A stretch of DNA of 64,000 nt from Eudromia elegans (Eukaryota > Chordata > Aves > Tinamiformes > Tinamidae). The notes below the pieces were generated by a model. The model was not told where the DNA came from. It searched no databases and worked only from the letters and a program-made list of their open reading frames with translations. Positions 24,429 through 35,600 of the stretch are shown here, in pieces (the first letter of the stretch is position 1; every line of letters begins with the position of its first letter). The stretch spans positions 721,196 to 785,195 of the forward strand of contig PTEX01000196.1 in assembly GCA_003342815.1 (NCBI GenBank). The letters run 5' to 3'. A program made the position numbers and the translations under genes.

Positions 24429-26741
24429 TTTTTTAAAATACTAATGTACATGAGTTTAAAAAAAAAAAAAAAAATGCACAAACCTATAAGACAGTGCAAG
24501 GCTCCAGTTCTATTGCACAGTAAGGAATAAGATCAGCAAAGTCACAGCACAAACATATGGAGCTTGCCCCCCTTTTAAAAGACAGGATTATTTTAGCATT
24601 TTACTTAGACTGGAAAGAAGGAATGCTCCGAAAGCCAGCAATAAAACTGGTTGCAATTTTTCTTCACTACTTTTTATCAGACAAGCCATTTTGATAGTAT
24701 TTTTGAAGGAATTTGCCCATATTTTGATGAAACTACATGTATGCATTTAATTCGTAATATTTTGGAAAATATTAATTCACTTTTTACAAGATATTTTATT
24801 GCAAAACAAAATGGGGAAATGGTCAAATTTGAACTCAGTTTTCAGGTGTTGGCATTTCAGGAAATAGAAAGTGCAATTTTGATCAATTCTATAAAACAGA
24901 CACATAATTACTTCTGTTTGGTCCACCCTTTAAGTAGGAGGGGCAGTTATCTTGAAAACTCTCCTAAAAGACAATGGTGGAGATTTAGCCTTGATATTGC
25001 CAACTGGACAAACAAGTTTTAATTGAGATGCACCTTCAGACCTGAGTTAATTAATAACTGAGTAATGATTAGCAGGAAATGTACTTTTAGAGGGGCGGGT
25101 GGTCACATAGGAAGTGTGACAGAAAAAAAAAATGGGTCAAAGACAGCTCTAGAATTTGTTCTAAATTTTCCTCTTGGTTAGGGTATAACCGGTACTTCAC
25201 TGAAGCTGTTCATTACAAAAGGATAACTAAAGGATAACTAAATATCTTGCATTATATACCAATGTGGCTCAGTCTTCAGCCTTTCTGAGGGATCAAAGAG
25301 ATTTACTTTTTTTGCCAAATTCCTTAACTCTCTCTTTTTGTTGCTGTAATTCCACAGATTCCAGTGCTGAAGTATCTGCTTTGTAATTAAAAAAAAAAAA
25401 AATCGGGCTTCCCGGGTACTTACAAGTACAACTTCTGGCCACAATACTGCACTTAAAAATCACCCTGAATATTGGCCTACATGCACAGAAGACAGTGGAA
25501 CCACTGTACTTTAAAGCCTGTGCTGACATTCAGTTCTCCTGTGTGACCTTTTCTAGGTCTCTTATAAGGCTTCATCACCATAACCTGATCCTCTGCTCAA
25601 CCCCATGTTATTTTAGTTAACAAAAACTTTGCATTCCTTTAGAGCCTTTTTTCAGATGAAGCCTACCTTAGAAGGTTTAATGATTTGGGAAGCAAGAGCA
25701 ATTCCTTTTAGTGGAGATCAAGTCCACTGAACCCCTGTCAAACACGTAATTCAAAGGCTCTGTGGACATCAAAATCTCTTTCCTACCTTACTGGTACAGT
25801 AACAACAGGTTGTTTCCATGGACTGTGCTTTATGTGCTAGTGAAAAGTTGGACTAAATTAATATCTTCTTTTCTTTATCTCTGAATTGATTTGTTTTCAT
25901 AGCCTTGAATTGATTTGCATTATTATATGGACTATAATTACTTTGATTTCCTGGGAGGTTTTTAGGCTATCCTTATCACAACAATCAGAAAAACCTCATC
26001 CTATCCTTTTGTCTTTATCTAGGCTCCAGTTCCTTTGTCCTGAGACACCATCCGGCATTACTTACCTTTTATTTCTGGCAACTCCCTTCCACTTCTCAGC
26101 TCACACTTGTAATTGAGCTGGTGACCTACTTTGGGCTTCCCAGGGTTTCCTTTTTCTTTTTCTGTTTCTTTTTCTTTTCCCCTTTTGGGTCTTGTCAATG
26201 TAGACTTTCATTGCAGAAGGTATAATTCGCTTCTGATTTTTCCTACACCTATTTATTGTCCTTGGGGCCACATGCCTTCATGCTTTGTTATTGTACAACA
26301 AATTTTCATGCAACTCATCTGTGGCTTTATTTGCTTTGTCTTTCCTAAGGTTCCTTCCCTTTGGGCTAAGCTTCCTGTTAGAGCAGCTAGTATACACTCT
26401 GCCGATTTCTTTTTCTTCACATCTTTTAAAAATCAAAACCGCTGGCAGTTTCGTATTTATGGTAACCTGCAGGTGGTACAGGATATTACTCAATCACTGA
26501 ACTCATAATGAATGATTTTTTTTTTTTTTCAAAAGGATGAAAAGCTCAATTTCTCCTCATTGCTTAGTGCTACTCTCCCAGAAATATCCAGTGTGCATAT
26601 CTTAACCAACTTCTATGCAAGAGTTTCTTGATTGTAGTCATTCACAGTAGCACACGAGCATGCTATATGTATTTTTTTCCCTTTAGGTACTTTACTCATG
26701 AATACCTAATGTAGTCGACAATCACAAAAACCTAAAGGCTT

Positions 26742-26774
26742 GAACAAAGTGACTTCTGGAACAAAGTGGCTTCT
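26742..26774. repeat. Tandem duplication, period 17 bp, two copies
   Basis: gaacaaagtgacttct (26742-26757) and gaacaaagtggcttct (26759-26774) differ at one base. Confidence 0.8.
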
Positions 26775-27012
26775 GCGCTGACACTCTTAAGAAGTTCTGA
26801 CAATCTATATCTCTCTTAGATAAGCATCTACACTTATGCCAGTTTTTAAGGTTTTACAATATTTCTATTCTGTACTGGAATGAAAATAACATGTTTGAAA
26901 ACTGTGGAAAATCAAATTGTCAAATGTTCTAAATGAAAGTTATAATTTGTAATTCAGAATCCATAAAAGATGTATAGGAGGATTAAAAGAACAGAGGGAG
27001 AATCTATTTCGT

Positions 27013-27034
27013 AAAAAAAAAAAAAAAAAAAAAA
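27013..27034. repeat. A homopolymer, 22 bases
   Basis: Uninterrupted run of 22 A. The upstream sequence is not recognised as a retrocopy. Confidence 0.9.
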
Positions 27035-28202
27035 GTCAGTCTTTTAAAATATATAATGATATCTTTTGCATTTGGCTACATTTCATTCTATCTAAAGTAA
27101 TATAACAAGATTTTATATTAGGATGTGATTTTTATTACTGCGTTCATCTTCAAAAGATTGTTTTCCATTGTCATTTTGCAATTATACCTTTACCAGGAAG
27201 AAAAGAAAATACAGGATGTTAAAGTTTGTAATTTCTGATGAAAATTGCTTGGATTGACAGTTTTCAGTTGCAGTGCATAAATTCCTGATTATTACAGAAT
27301 ATTCAGAAAACACGGATCTGTGAATTAAACAAATGTGCAGTTCATGGGCACTATACTACCAAACATGTTAAAACTGATATTTCCAAAGGAGTCTTAGGTC
27401 TACTTGAAATCTTTCAGTGTCAGCATATCCAAAAAAGACAAAAGCTATTGGCTTATATTCCAGAGAAAATGCTTTCTGAGATTTCCCTAAGACACTGTCA
27501 TCCAAAATACTGATCTTGTTTTTTAAATTCTTGCCTTTAATTTTCTATCTGCTCTCAAATTGAAGTACAAATAAAGTAATTTTAATATCTACCTTTTAGA
27601 GATTTAGATATGACCAAAGTCATTAACTTGTACAATTCTGAAAGCTATGCTCAGAATTGAAGGCAATCACTATATTACAGGTGGAGCAGCTTTTAAAAAA
27701 TGTGGATTTAGGGGAACTACAGTGTTGTCCATGGAAAATAGATCAGCTTGTCCTGATGCAGAAGAGATATGACTTGCCATTACCATGTTGTTTGCAAGAT
27801 TTTGTTCATTATTTTAAAAGGATGGTGTGTCAATTTATCTGATTTTATAAGTATCTGACATCAAGTATAACTGTTTATGTAACCTAAATGAATGTTTCTA
27901 GCTTTTTTTTATGTTTCTAAAAAAAGGACAGTTTACTGCAATAGTATGCAAGATGGTCATAGTATGATGATATAATATTATTATTAGCAGAAATTCACAC
28001 TGCTTACTACACATTTTCTGAAAACATTCTTTGTTAATATCTATTTTTACTCTAGGATTTCATCTTAAAAAGTATGGCTTTATATATTCCCTTGGTACAA
28101 CCTGAATGGTTTGTCAGTGAACCATGCGGGAACAATATTTAATTTTTCCACTCTAGTATTATTTTAGTAAGGTAAATTTTATATGTGCACTTCTGTACTG
28201 TC

Positions 28203-28255
28203 CCAGAATGGTTGAGGTTGGAAGGAACCTCTGGAGATAATTTAGACCGAATGCA
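28203..28255 (-). mobile_element. CR1 LINE 3' terminal fragment, reverse orientation
   Basis: cccagaatggttgaggttgg followed by aaggaacctctggaga is the complement of the conserved CR1 3' end (...TCTCCAGAGGTTCCTTCCAACCTCAACC-ATTCTG). Only about 50 bp survive. The right part (taatttagaccgaatg) is decayed from the usual tcatctagtccaa. It is independent of the 2.73 and 6.45 kb copies and of a slightly different subfamily from 2.73 kb. Confidence 0.85.
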
Positions 28256-31223
28256 ACTGTTTTATTCCCAAATGGAAAAGTGTTTCTGCTATGTCAGAGA
28301 CATTCTGTTGGAAGACACAAACCTCACAGGATTCACCTTCTAGTTCTGCAAGGTGGAGGCCTAGTCTGCCTTTTAATCTCTCCTGAAGTCGAGATGTATT
28401 TATAATACTTTAAGTTAAAAATCTAAAATAAATGAGGAATATCAATATCAAAGTATATATTTGTGTGAAAAAGTTATAAAAGCTTTTTTAATATCAGCAC
28501 TACACATTATGGGTTTTTTTTTCCAGTGTCAACCAAGAGTGTTAGGAAAAATATCATAACAATTGCTAGCTCTCTGTAGAAAGAATTATTTCTCATTTTT
28601 TGCTACAGCTTTTAAAGGTAAAAAGAAATGAACTACCAGCCTGTGTTTCATTGTTATAATTACCAGTGTGAAACTCAGAAGAGTAGGAAATGTATTCCAT
28701 TTTTATCATATTGAGTAGCAGTAGTATCATGTAATATTTACCCAGTGTTTTTCTAAGTCATTAGGAATATATTTCCCATAAAAATTACATATAATCCTTG
28801 TTGTTGCTTAAGATATATTCAGTCATTCAAGTTACTCTCAAAGGATTAAATCTAGGAAATTCAGACTTAAGCATATATGAAGTCCCAGTATACTGACACC
28901 TGGAAACCGTATTCTGCCCTGGGTTAACACAAAAGAACAAAATAAACAGATGATAATGAAGGCATTTTCTTACTTATGGACCTAATATGAGTGGTTTCTA
29001 TTTTTTTTAATATTATAATATTTATTTTCCTCCTCTCCTTATTTCTAAAATGAGAATTTTATGTAGAACCTTGCTTTCATAAACTTATACCTATAAAACA
29101 GTATTTCATGTGTCTCTTACACATTTTTCTTCAATGCAGAGCAGCTCTGTTAACTAATTATTCAGCTTAGACATTTTTCTTTTTTATTCTTTTGTTACAT
29201 CTGCTATTTGTTCTACTTATATACAATCAATTGCCTTTTTTTTTTCCCAAAAAAAAATCTAACTCTAAGACTTGACTTACCTAAATGGAATGAACCAAAT
29301 TTTGAGCAAATAGTGGCTTTTAAAATGGCACAGGTACTGTTACTACCAAGAGAGGTCTGTGATTCCAAGACTTAGATCATCCCTTTTGGAGGAGAAATCT
29401 TTGTGACATTTCTGACGATATTTTCAACATCTCCTTAAAAAAAAAAGAAAAGAAAAATGAGAATGGAAAAGATTACTAACTTTCGCAAGCTTTAACTACA
29501 GTTAAATACTCAGTATTTCACTGAATGTACCTTGCACTGGCAGTTTGAAGAACTCATCATTAAGATTAGCTAAAGACAAAAAAGCACATCTCATGCAGGG
29601 CAGTAAATTGAGTTATAATTGAGATATTATTTCAGAAATTTGTGGCTCTTTTTTTTTTCCCCCTAATACTTTAATAGCCAGGAACAATAGTCAGTATTTT
29701 GGGGAAATATGTCATATCAAACCAAAGAACCAACGTGAACAACTGAGCCCTGCTGCTTACTCAGTTAATAATGACCGTATTAGTTTCTGTAAGCAGTCAT
29801 TTGAATTCATGCTCATTCTGTAGGTGTTATTGCTTTCCTGGAGGCAAAAGGGCATAACGTCTATCTGGGGAGGAATGTGAGACAGGGCGAGCATGTGGAA
29901 CATGAGCAAATTATTATTGCACCAAGAACTTGAACTAGTTTTCACTTAAACTGCGGCATCAAAGACGAACTACATGCCTGTTTCAGTTCCAAGGCTCTGC
30001 ACAATTGTGTCTTTTGTTTACCGTTCTGCTCTCGTTTTCCACAATGTGCCAACACTTTTCCTACCTGAGGCAGAAGCCTTTTTTTTTTTCACCTTTTGCA
30101 CACACTTCAAACTTTCCATCTTGATCCATGCTCCAAACTGGGAAAAGAAAAAAAAGAAAAGCAGCTCTCAAATAATCTTCCGTCAGCCCCTTCCTCCTAC
30201 TCACTTGAAAGCTCCCCAAGGCCCACCTGCTTGGTGGAGCATTCCAGCTTTCAAGGTCCACACCCTGGCTGTGCATCTGCTCCGCTTGGCATCGCCGGCA
30301 TTGTGCTGACTTGCAGGCTCGGCTCCTCGTGGTAGCAATTCTCTTATCTGTTTGGCAGAGACTCCCAGAGCTCTTTATGATGGCAAACCAATAAGTTATT
30401 AATGTAAGGAGAATGAGAGTGAAAATAACTCCTTTGATGGGCTTTGATGTTTTCTGGGGGAGCAGGAGAATGTCACACCTTTTGAATGCCACTTGGCTGC
30501 AGGTAAAGAATGTTACAGCTTGTGGGACTGCCAATTCAAGCCCTTTATGACCCCTCTTACTTGCCTTGGCATGAAAGTGCGTAGTGGAAGTTGTATATTT
30601 TTTTTTTTTTGCAAAATGGAGATATTACTTCAGCGTGCAGGCCTGAATCTGGAGATGCCATTAAATGGGTACCTGAGGTTTTCACATTCGAGAAAAAATA
30701 TCAAAACAGGCCATCTAACTTCAGTCTCAGTTTTCACAGTAATCTAACACTTCTGTAGTGTTTTGTGACATATTTTGTAGGGCAAAGGCCACAAAGGTTT
30801 TCTAAGCAGACTTTCAAATCTAAACAAATTAGCAGCAGCTGGTGAGGAAGGCAAGGCATAACATTAATGATATGTGGATCCGTGTGTCTAAGCATGCATA
30901 TTAGGACATATTAGGACAGTTTGGGGTTTTTTGTTTGCTTGAAAATATCTCACCATTCTTTGCAGTTGTATATTTGCATGGTATTTGCAGAGATAACAAC
31001 TACATTGGACCGATGTCTAATTACCAATTTTACATAGAGTAAGGTGCTATGCTTGCTTAAAGTACTTGTATCCTGGTTATGTTGTGAAGTTTGAAGGGAA
31101 ATACACTTTCAATTAAGGCACTGGAAGATACCTGTGAATGGATGGGAATGCAGAAGACCCTGTGATATCTGAATGTTTAAAGTGACAGAAAAGAAGATTG
31201 AAGATTGTTCAATAAATTTATCT
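28256..31223. other. Gene-free stretch with one slightly GC-richer patch
   Basis: No gene recognised. From about 29950 to 30545 the base composition is more balanced and holds the longest open frame of the window (minus strand, 30534-30061, 157 codons). That frame has one hydrophobic segment at residues 35-53. A splice-like CTGCAG hexamer at 30497-30502 lies in this patch (see findings). Other content is T13 at 30598-30610 and an A/G tract near 29438-29459. Confidence 0.55.
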
Positions 31224-31413
31224 CTTCTTTTCTTTTCTTTTCTTTTCTTTTCTTTTCTTTTCTTTTCTTTTCTTTTCTTTTCTTTTCTTTTCTTTTCTTT
31301 TCTTTTCTTTTCTTTTCTTNCTTTTCTTTTCTTTTCTTTTCTTTTCTTTTCTTTTCTTTTCTTTTCTTTTCTTTTCTTTTCTTTTCTTTTCTTTTCTTTT
31401 CTTTTCTTTTCTT
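31224..31413. repeat. (TTTTC)n pentanucleotide microsatellite, about 37 units
   Basis: A nearly perfect array of TTTTC covers about 190 bp with a single unresolved base (N) at 31320. All pyrimidines lie on the plus strand and purines on the minus strand, giving a mirror-type tract able in principle to form a triplex. Open frames through it encode only a SFLFF-type repeat and are artefacts. Confidence 0.97.
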
Positions 31414-31564
31414 GTAGTTTATACTATCTCATAATTCATGTGCCCACAGACTCAATTATAAAGTTCAAGGTTAAGCAAGTTCAGAGTTTGGATAGATAAT
31501 ATAAATTTACTGCACTATACAGAAAATATATTATTTTCAGTATAATGATGTAAGTATGGGTTTA

Positions 31565-31585
31565 TATGTGTGTATATATATATAT
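31565..31585. repeat. TA/TG dinucleotide repeat
   Basis: Short alternating tract atgtgtgtatatatatatat. Confidence 0.8.
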
Positions 31586-32555
31586 TTAATTGGATATTTC
31601 AAATGCACATTTTGAAGAAAATATAATAGCCACAGACTAATTTTACCAAAGACTCAAAATTCCCATAGCTCCATGTTTTAATTTCATTTTTGAATTGAAT
31701 TAACCACATATGACATATTAGGAGTCTGATAGTCCTCAGAGTAATTTATAACATAAACCATCACCAAAAAGAAAGGAAAAAAAAAGAAAAAGCTATGCTA
31801 ATATGTTAATAGCTGACCTGCTATACATAACTCTCCATAAACATATATAAATTAACTGAAAATAGGATAAAACATAATTACTATAGGTCAACTTGGTATC
31901 ATTATCAGGTCTTTCTTTGGAGAAAAAAGCTGCTTTGTTATATAGAAAAAAAAATCAGCAATTAGGATCCACAAACCAGCTTCTGATAAACTTAATCAAA
32001 GGCAGCAGTTCCCTAGCCCACCAACCTTTATGCCCATCCAGATAATGATTTCCTACATCCCAAGAAGCCCTAAAGTGAAATCACTGCAGCTGCCTCCACA
32101 TAACTGTGTTTGTTTGTTTATTTGTTGATAAAACCCTATCTGGCCAAGAGAAGTGCTATTTTTTTTCATACAAGTCAAAATTACTAAAAGCTTTTAGGAG
32201 TGCCTTAGTCAGTTGGTAGGACCCCTGGGAAACTGGGGATGAATGTGTCAGAAAAACTCGCTCCTGGTCTACCCGAAGGGCTTGGAGAGCCTCCTCCTGC
32301 CATGTGTCTTCTGGGCTCCCTCCTGCTCAAACCCTTTGCTGCTGTCACCTGTATTTAAGCGTCCTGTGCTTAAGTGCAGGGAGAAGGAGAGAGGCAAAAT
32401 GCTGTAGGAAGGGAGACTACTGAGGAAAAAGCCTCCTGACAGGAAACAGGAGCCGTAGGTGCAAAACAGCCCCTAAAGTCTTTGGGCATAAGCTATGTGG
32501 GTATCACTGCTTTTCGTAGGTTACAAACTTTTTAGGCTTTCTTTCACCTAGGCTC

Positions 32556-32593
32556 TTTTTTTTTTTTTTTTNNNCNTNNTTTNNNNNNNNNNN
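32556..32593. other. T homopolymer running into unresolved bases
   Basis: Sixteen T are followed by N mixed with single called C and T bases, then eleven N to 32593. The mixed pattern looks like low-quality calls after a homopolymer rather than a scaffold gap, so the true length here is uncertain. Confidence 0.9.
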
Positions 32594-32596
32594 AAG

Positions 32597-32618
32597 AATA
32601 CTGATATATATCAGTATT
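32597..32618. repeat. Perfect 22-bp palindrome
   Basis: The half-sequence aatactgatat (32597-32607) is followed directly by its exact reverse complement (32608-32618). With no loop it is a true palindrome and could extrude as a cruciform. It starts four bases after the unresolved block. Confidence 0.85.
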
Positions 32619-35600
32619 ACCATGAACTTTGAAGTTTCAAGTGCCTCTTTGTTAAGAAGAAACTGAAACTCTTTGCTTTGTTTTCTCCAGTCCTGAAAAA
32701 CTAACTATTTATACAGTAAGTGAGTGCCACCAGTAGAAGTCTGGCTAGCAAATGCTTTAGAGATACTGCAGATCCTTCAGCTGACCGCAGAGTATCTTCA
32801 AGATCTCTCTGCTAGTTCCAATTAGCATGTGAAGACATGCTTGCATGAGCTGCTTTGTGTGTTTCTGCTGTGAATGTGAACTCACAATCATTCTTTTTAA
32901 AAATGTCAGACCATTCAAACTATGTTATCTTTCTTTTCGGCTTGCAACATGAAGACAGCTGTGTTGTGTTCAGTTTCCTTTCCAAGGATTTCCAGATTTC
33001 CAAAGATGAACTGACAATGAAACTGTGACTCCATGATCTTTAATACTGGATCTGTGTATGTCCGCCTTTAGTGGCATTGCAAGTTTGACCCAGATTGCAT
33101 TTTGAACCCCACCAAGGAAGATATGCCTGATATACCAGTGTACTGTGTCCACCGAAGTAATTTTGTGTTTGTTTACAAACAGGTTAGCCTATGTGCAGAT
33201 GTTAACCTTGTTGCCTTATTGGCAATTGGGGTGATTGCCACAGAAGATAGTGTTCTGATTTTTAAAGGTTACTGGGCATGACCATTATGGGGAATAAGGT
33301 TTAACAATAAGGATTGTCAGGAGAGAGAGGCAGCTGACTAGAGATGGTAGGATGTGTACACATACTTCTTGGGATGAAGAGTTAGACAACTGCAGATGAC
33401 TGTCCTGCTTGGCAGGCTAATATTCCAGTGTATGTTGCCAAATTGATTCATCCCATTGCCAGTCAGTGAAATTTCCCCTCCAAACCAAGAGGATCTCAGC
33501 CAAACATGACTGAATACCTTTATTGCACATGATGTCTGTAGATGTGGAGATCTGTTATCCTCAGAAACATAAAGGGGGTGCTATTTCCCCACCTCATCCT
33601 CAGTTTTTTAATCTCTAATGCAACAGCTGATCTGTGCTCACCTGTTCCCTGGAAGTTGCCATGGAAATGGTCAAATCTCCTAGCATTTTCATTCAAATCC
33701 CTTTGGAGGGACAAAGACATTGTCTGTGTGAACATCTGCATTCTCAAAATTGTCATCATCTGGTTAAAGTAGGAGTTTGAGAGATACATCAGATCCCAGG
33801 GTATAGATGAATCTGTTCTTAAGATTATGAGATGGGTCAGATGTGTCAGTTTTTGTTTGAGAAACATGAATTGACAAATTGACGCCAGCTTCCTGCAATT
33901 GAAGATCCCTGATTCCCAGAAAACTACTTATCCCATACCCACTTTCTGATATCCGCTTGCTCACATGACTATTGTCCTCATGCTTTCTGCTTTCTCAGGA
34001 GAGCCGTGTAGTCTTCACAGAAAAGTGAAGCCCCAGATGCTATGCAGGAATCCACATGGTTTCTGTAAATATCCTCATTCAGGCTCCAGCCAGACTCCCA
34101 CAGAGGTGAGGCCATTCCTGTTGTTCCTCTGCGCTGACCTCATATTTTTACCCTTTTCTGTGTACTCAGCAATGAGTGTAAGATTTGTCCTTAATTTTCA
34201 CCGAGGACCCTAGCATATGCATCAAAAAGCACCATCCTTTCTCCAGAATCTGACTAGGATCAATGTCTCCACACAGAGCAGTTGAGATCATGAGCAACAT
34301 GAAGAATATGGCAGCATAGGAATCATTTTGGGCCGGGCTTTGGCTCATCAGTAATGAAGTTTAACATGGATGAGTCAAGTCAAATTGCTAGATTGTGGGG
34401 TTATCTGCATACAGGGAAAGAAAGATCCCAGATCAGTAAGTGATCATATGAAAGAAAAAAAATAATGGCCCAAGGCTGAACATCAGAGAAGGCAGTGACA
34501 TGTCTGGATAGTGACCTCACAGCAGTAAGAGAAGGGTAGAAAGAGGCTAGGCCATCTTGAAAATCTCAAGAATGTCTATTCATTGAGCAATACTAAGCCA
34601 TGCCCACACAGCAACAAATTCCTTTCACCTCAGAGTAGCAGCTTCAAAAGTTTTGAATAACTTGAACCAGGAGAGCAACCTTATATTGGATTTTATGTTA
34701 GCATTACATGCAATAATAGCACACGAAGAAGATCTCTAGAAAATAACTCAGCGATAGTTTACCTAAGTTCCCATATTTAACAGTATTAAACTGTATTAAA
34801 TCATTATTTGCTAAAATCACTGCACTTTCCTTTCAGCCACCCTAAGAAATACTTTCAGCAAATACTCAAAAGGAGTATAAAGATATTCTGTAGAATAGCC
34901 CAGGAATCTACCTCTAGAAAAATGATTTCTTGTCTACACAGACAAATTTGCCTTCCATCACTGTAGCAAGTGGAATGTTGACATCAAGGCTTCATTATTT
35001 AAAGCTTGAGAATATGGGGAACTGTCGGACAAACTAGGCCAGCCTCTTTGCTTTATCTAGACTTGATGATAAGCACTTGTCACTATTGGTTTCCAATGTG
35101 CTTTGCTTAGATGTTCAAACCAACTAGGGAGAATCATAATCCAGTATCTTGTTAAACTAAAATTGCTGCTATAAATATTGAGTTCACTTTGTTTTAGTTG
35201 AGAGCTGGTATCAGTGCAGCTGAGGTGTAGGAAGGGAACACACTAATGTGAGTAGCTCACCAGTGGCTTTCCTTGTTAGACCAGTCAAGAATGTCTACCA
35301 TGATATGATGACCAGAGAATGAATTCCAAGCTTTGCTTGAGGATGGGTTTTCTGCTGAAACTATTTCACCCTCTGCATGGCTGAAGCGTGTGGGCTAAGC
35401 AGAAAGAAAGGTGGCTTTAAGCAACTTAAGTCCATTCCTCTGATACTTGGCCAGCTGGGGACTGTTTAGTCCTGTGTATAATTTAAAGAAGCCTAAGGCT
35501 GTGCTTTCTGCCCTGCGCTGACTTGTCCTCTTCAGAGAAGGTGGGGAGAGCAGGTGGTAGGGAGTGGGCACAGCCATACTTGGATTCTGCTCTGTCTGGA

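Larger units (their letters stand above)
24429..28202. other. Gene-free stretch
   Basis: No gene recognised. Plus-strand frames at 24651-25022 (123 codons) and 26131-26508 (125 codons) resemble no known protein. The stretch contains A17 at 24458-24474, A14 at 25389-25402, an exact 11-bp tandem (aaaggataact) near 25218-25239, T14 at 26516-26529 and the repeats listed separately. The part from about 24640 to 25110 is AT-rich with several TAATTA-like sites. Confidence 0.6.

Noticed and set aside
24401..24435. Hairpin followed by T run as a rho-independent terminator
   Set aside because: The genome is eukaryotic, so a bacterial-type terminator has no role. Kept only as an inverted repeat.
30061..30534. 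Longest open frame (157 codons, minus strand) as a membrane-protein gene
   Set aside because: Only one hydrophobic segment, no recognised family, and a length compatible with chance. The tail runs into low-complexity Lys/Phe-rich sequence. Kept only as a weak exon candidate.
31173..31499. 108-codon frame encoding a Phe/Ser/Leu repeat protein
   Set aside because: It is the translation of the (TTTTC)n microsatellite and contains an unresolved base.
32230..32480. Promoter at a tatttaag box near 32352
   Set aside because: A TATA-like octamer alone, with no CpG cluster or other initiator context, is common by chance.
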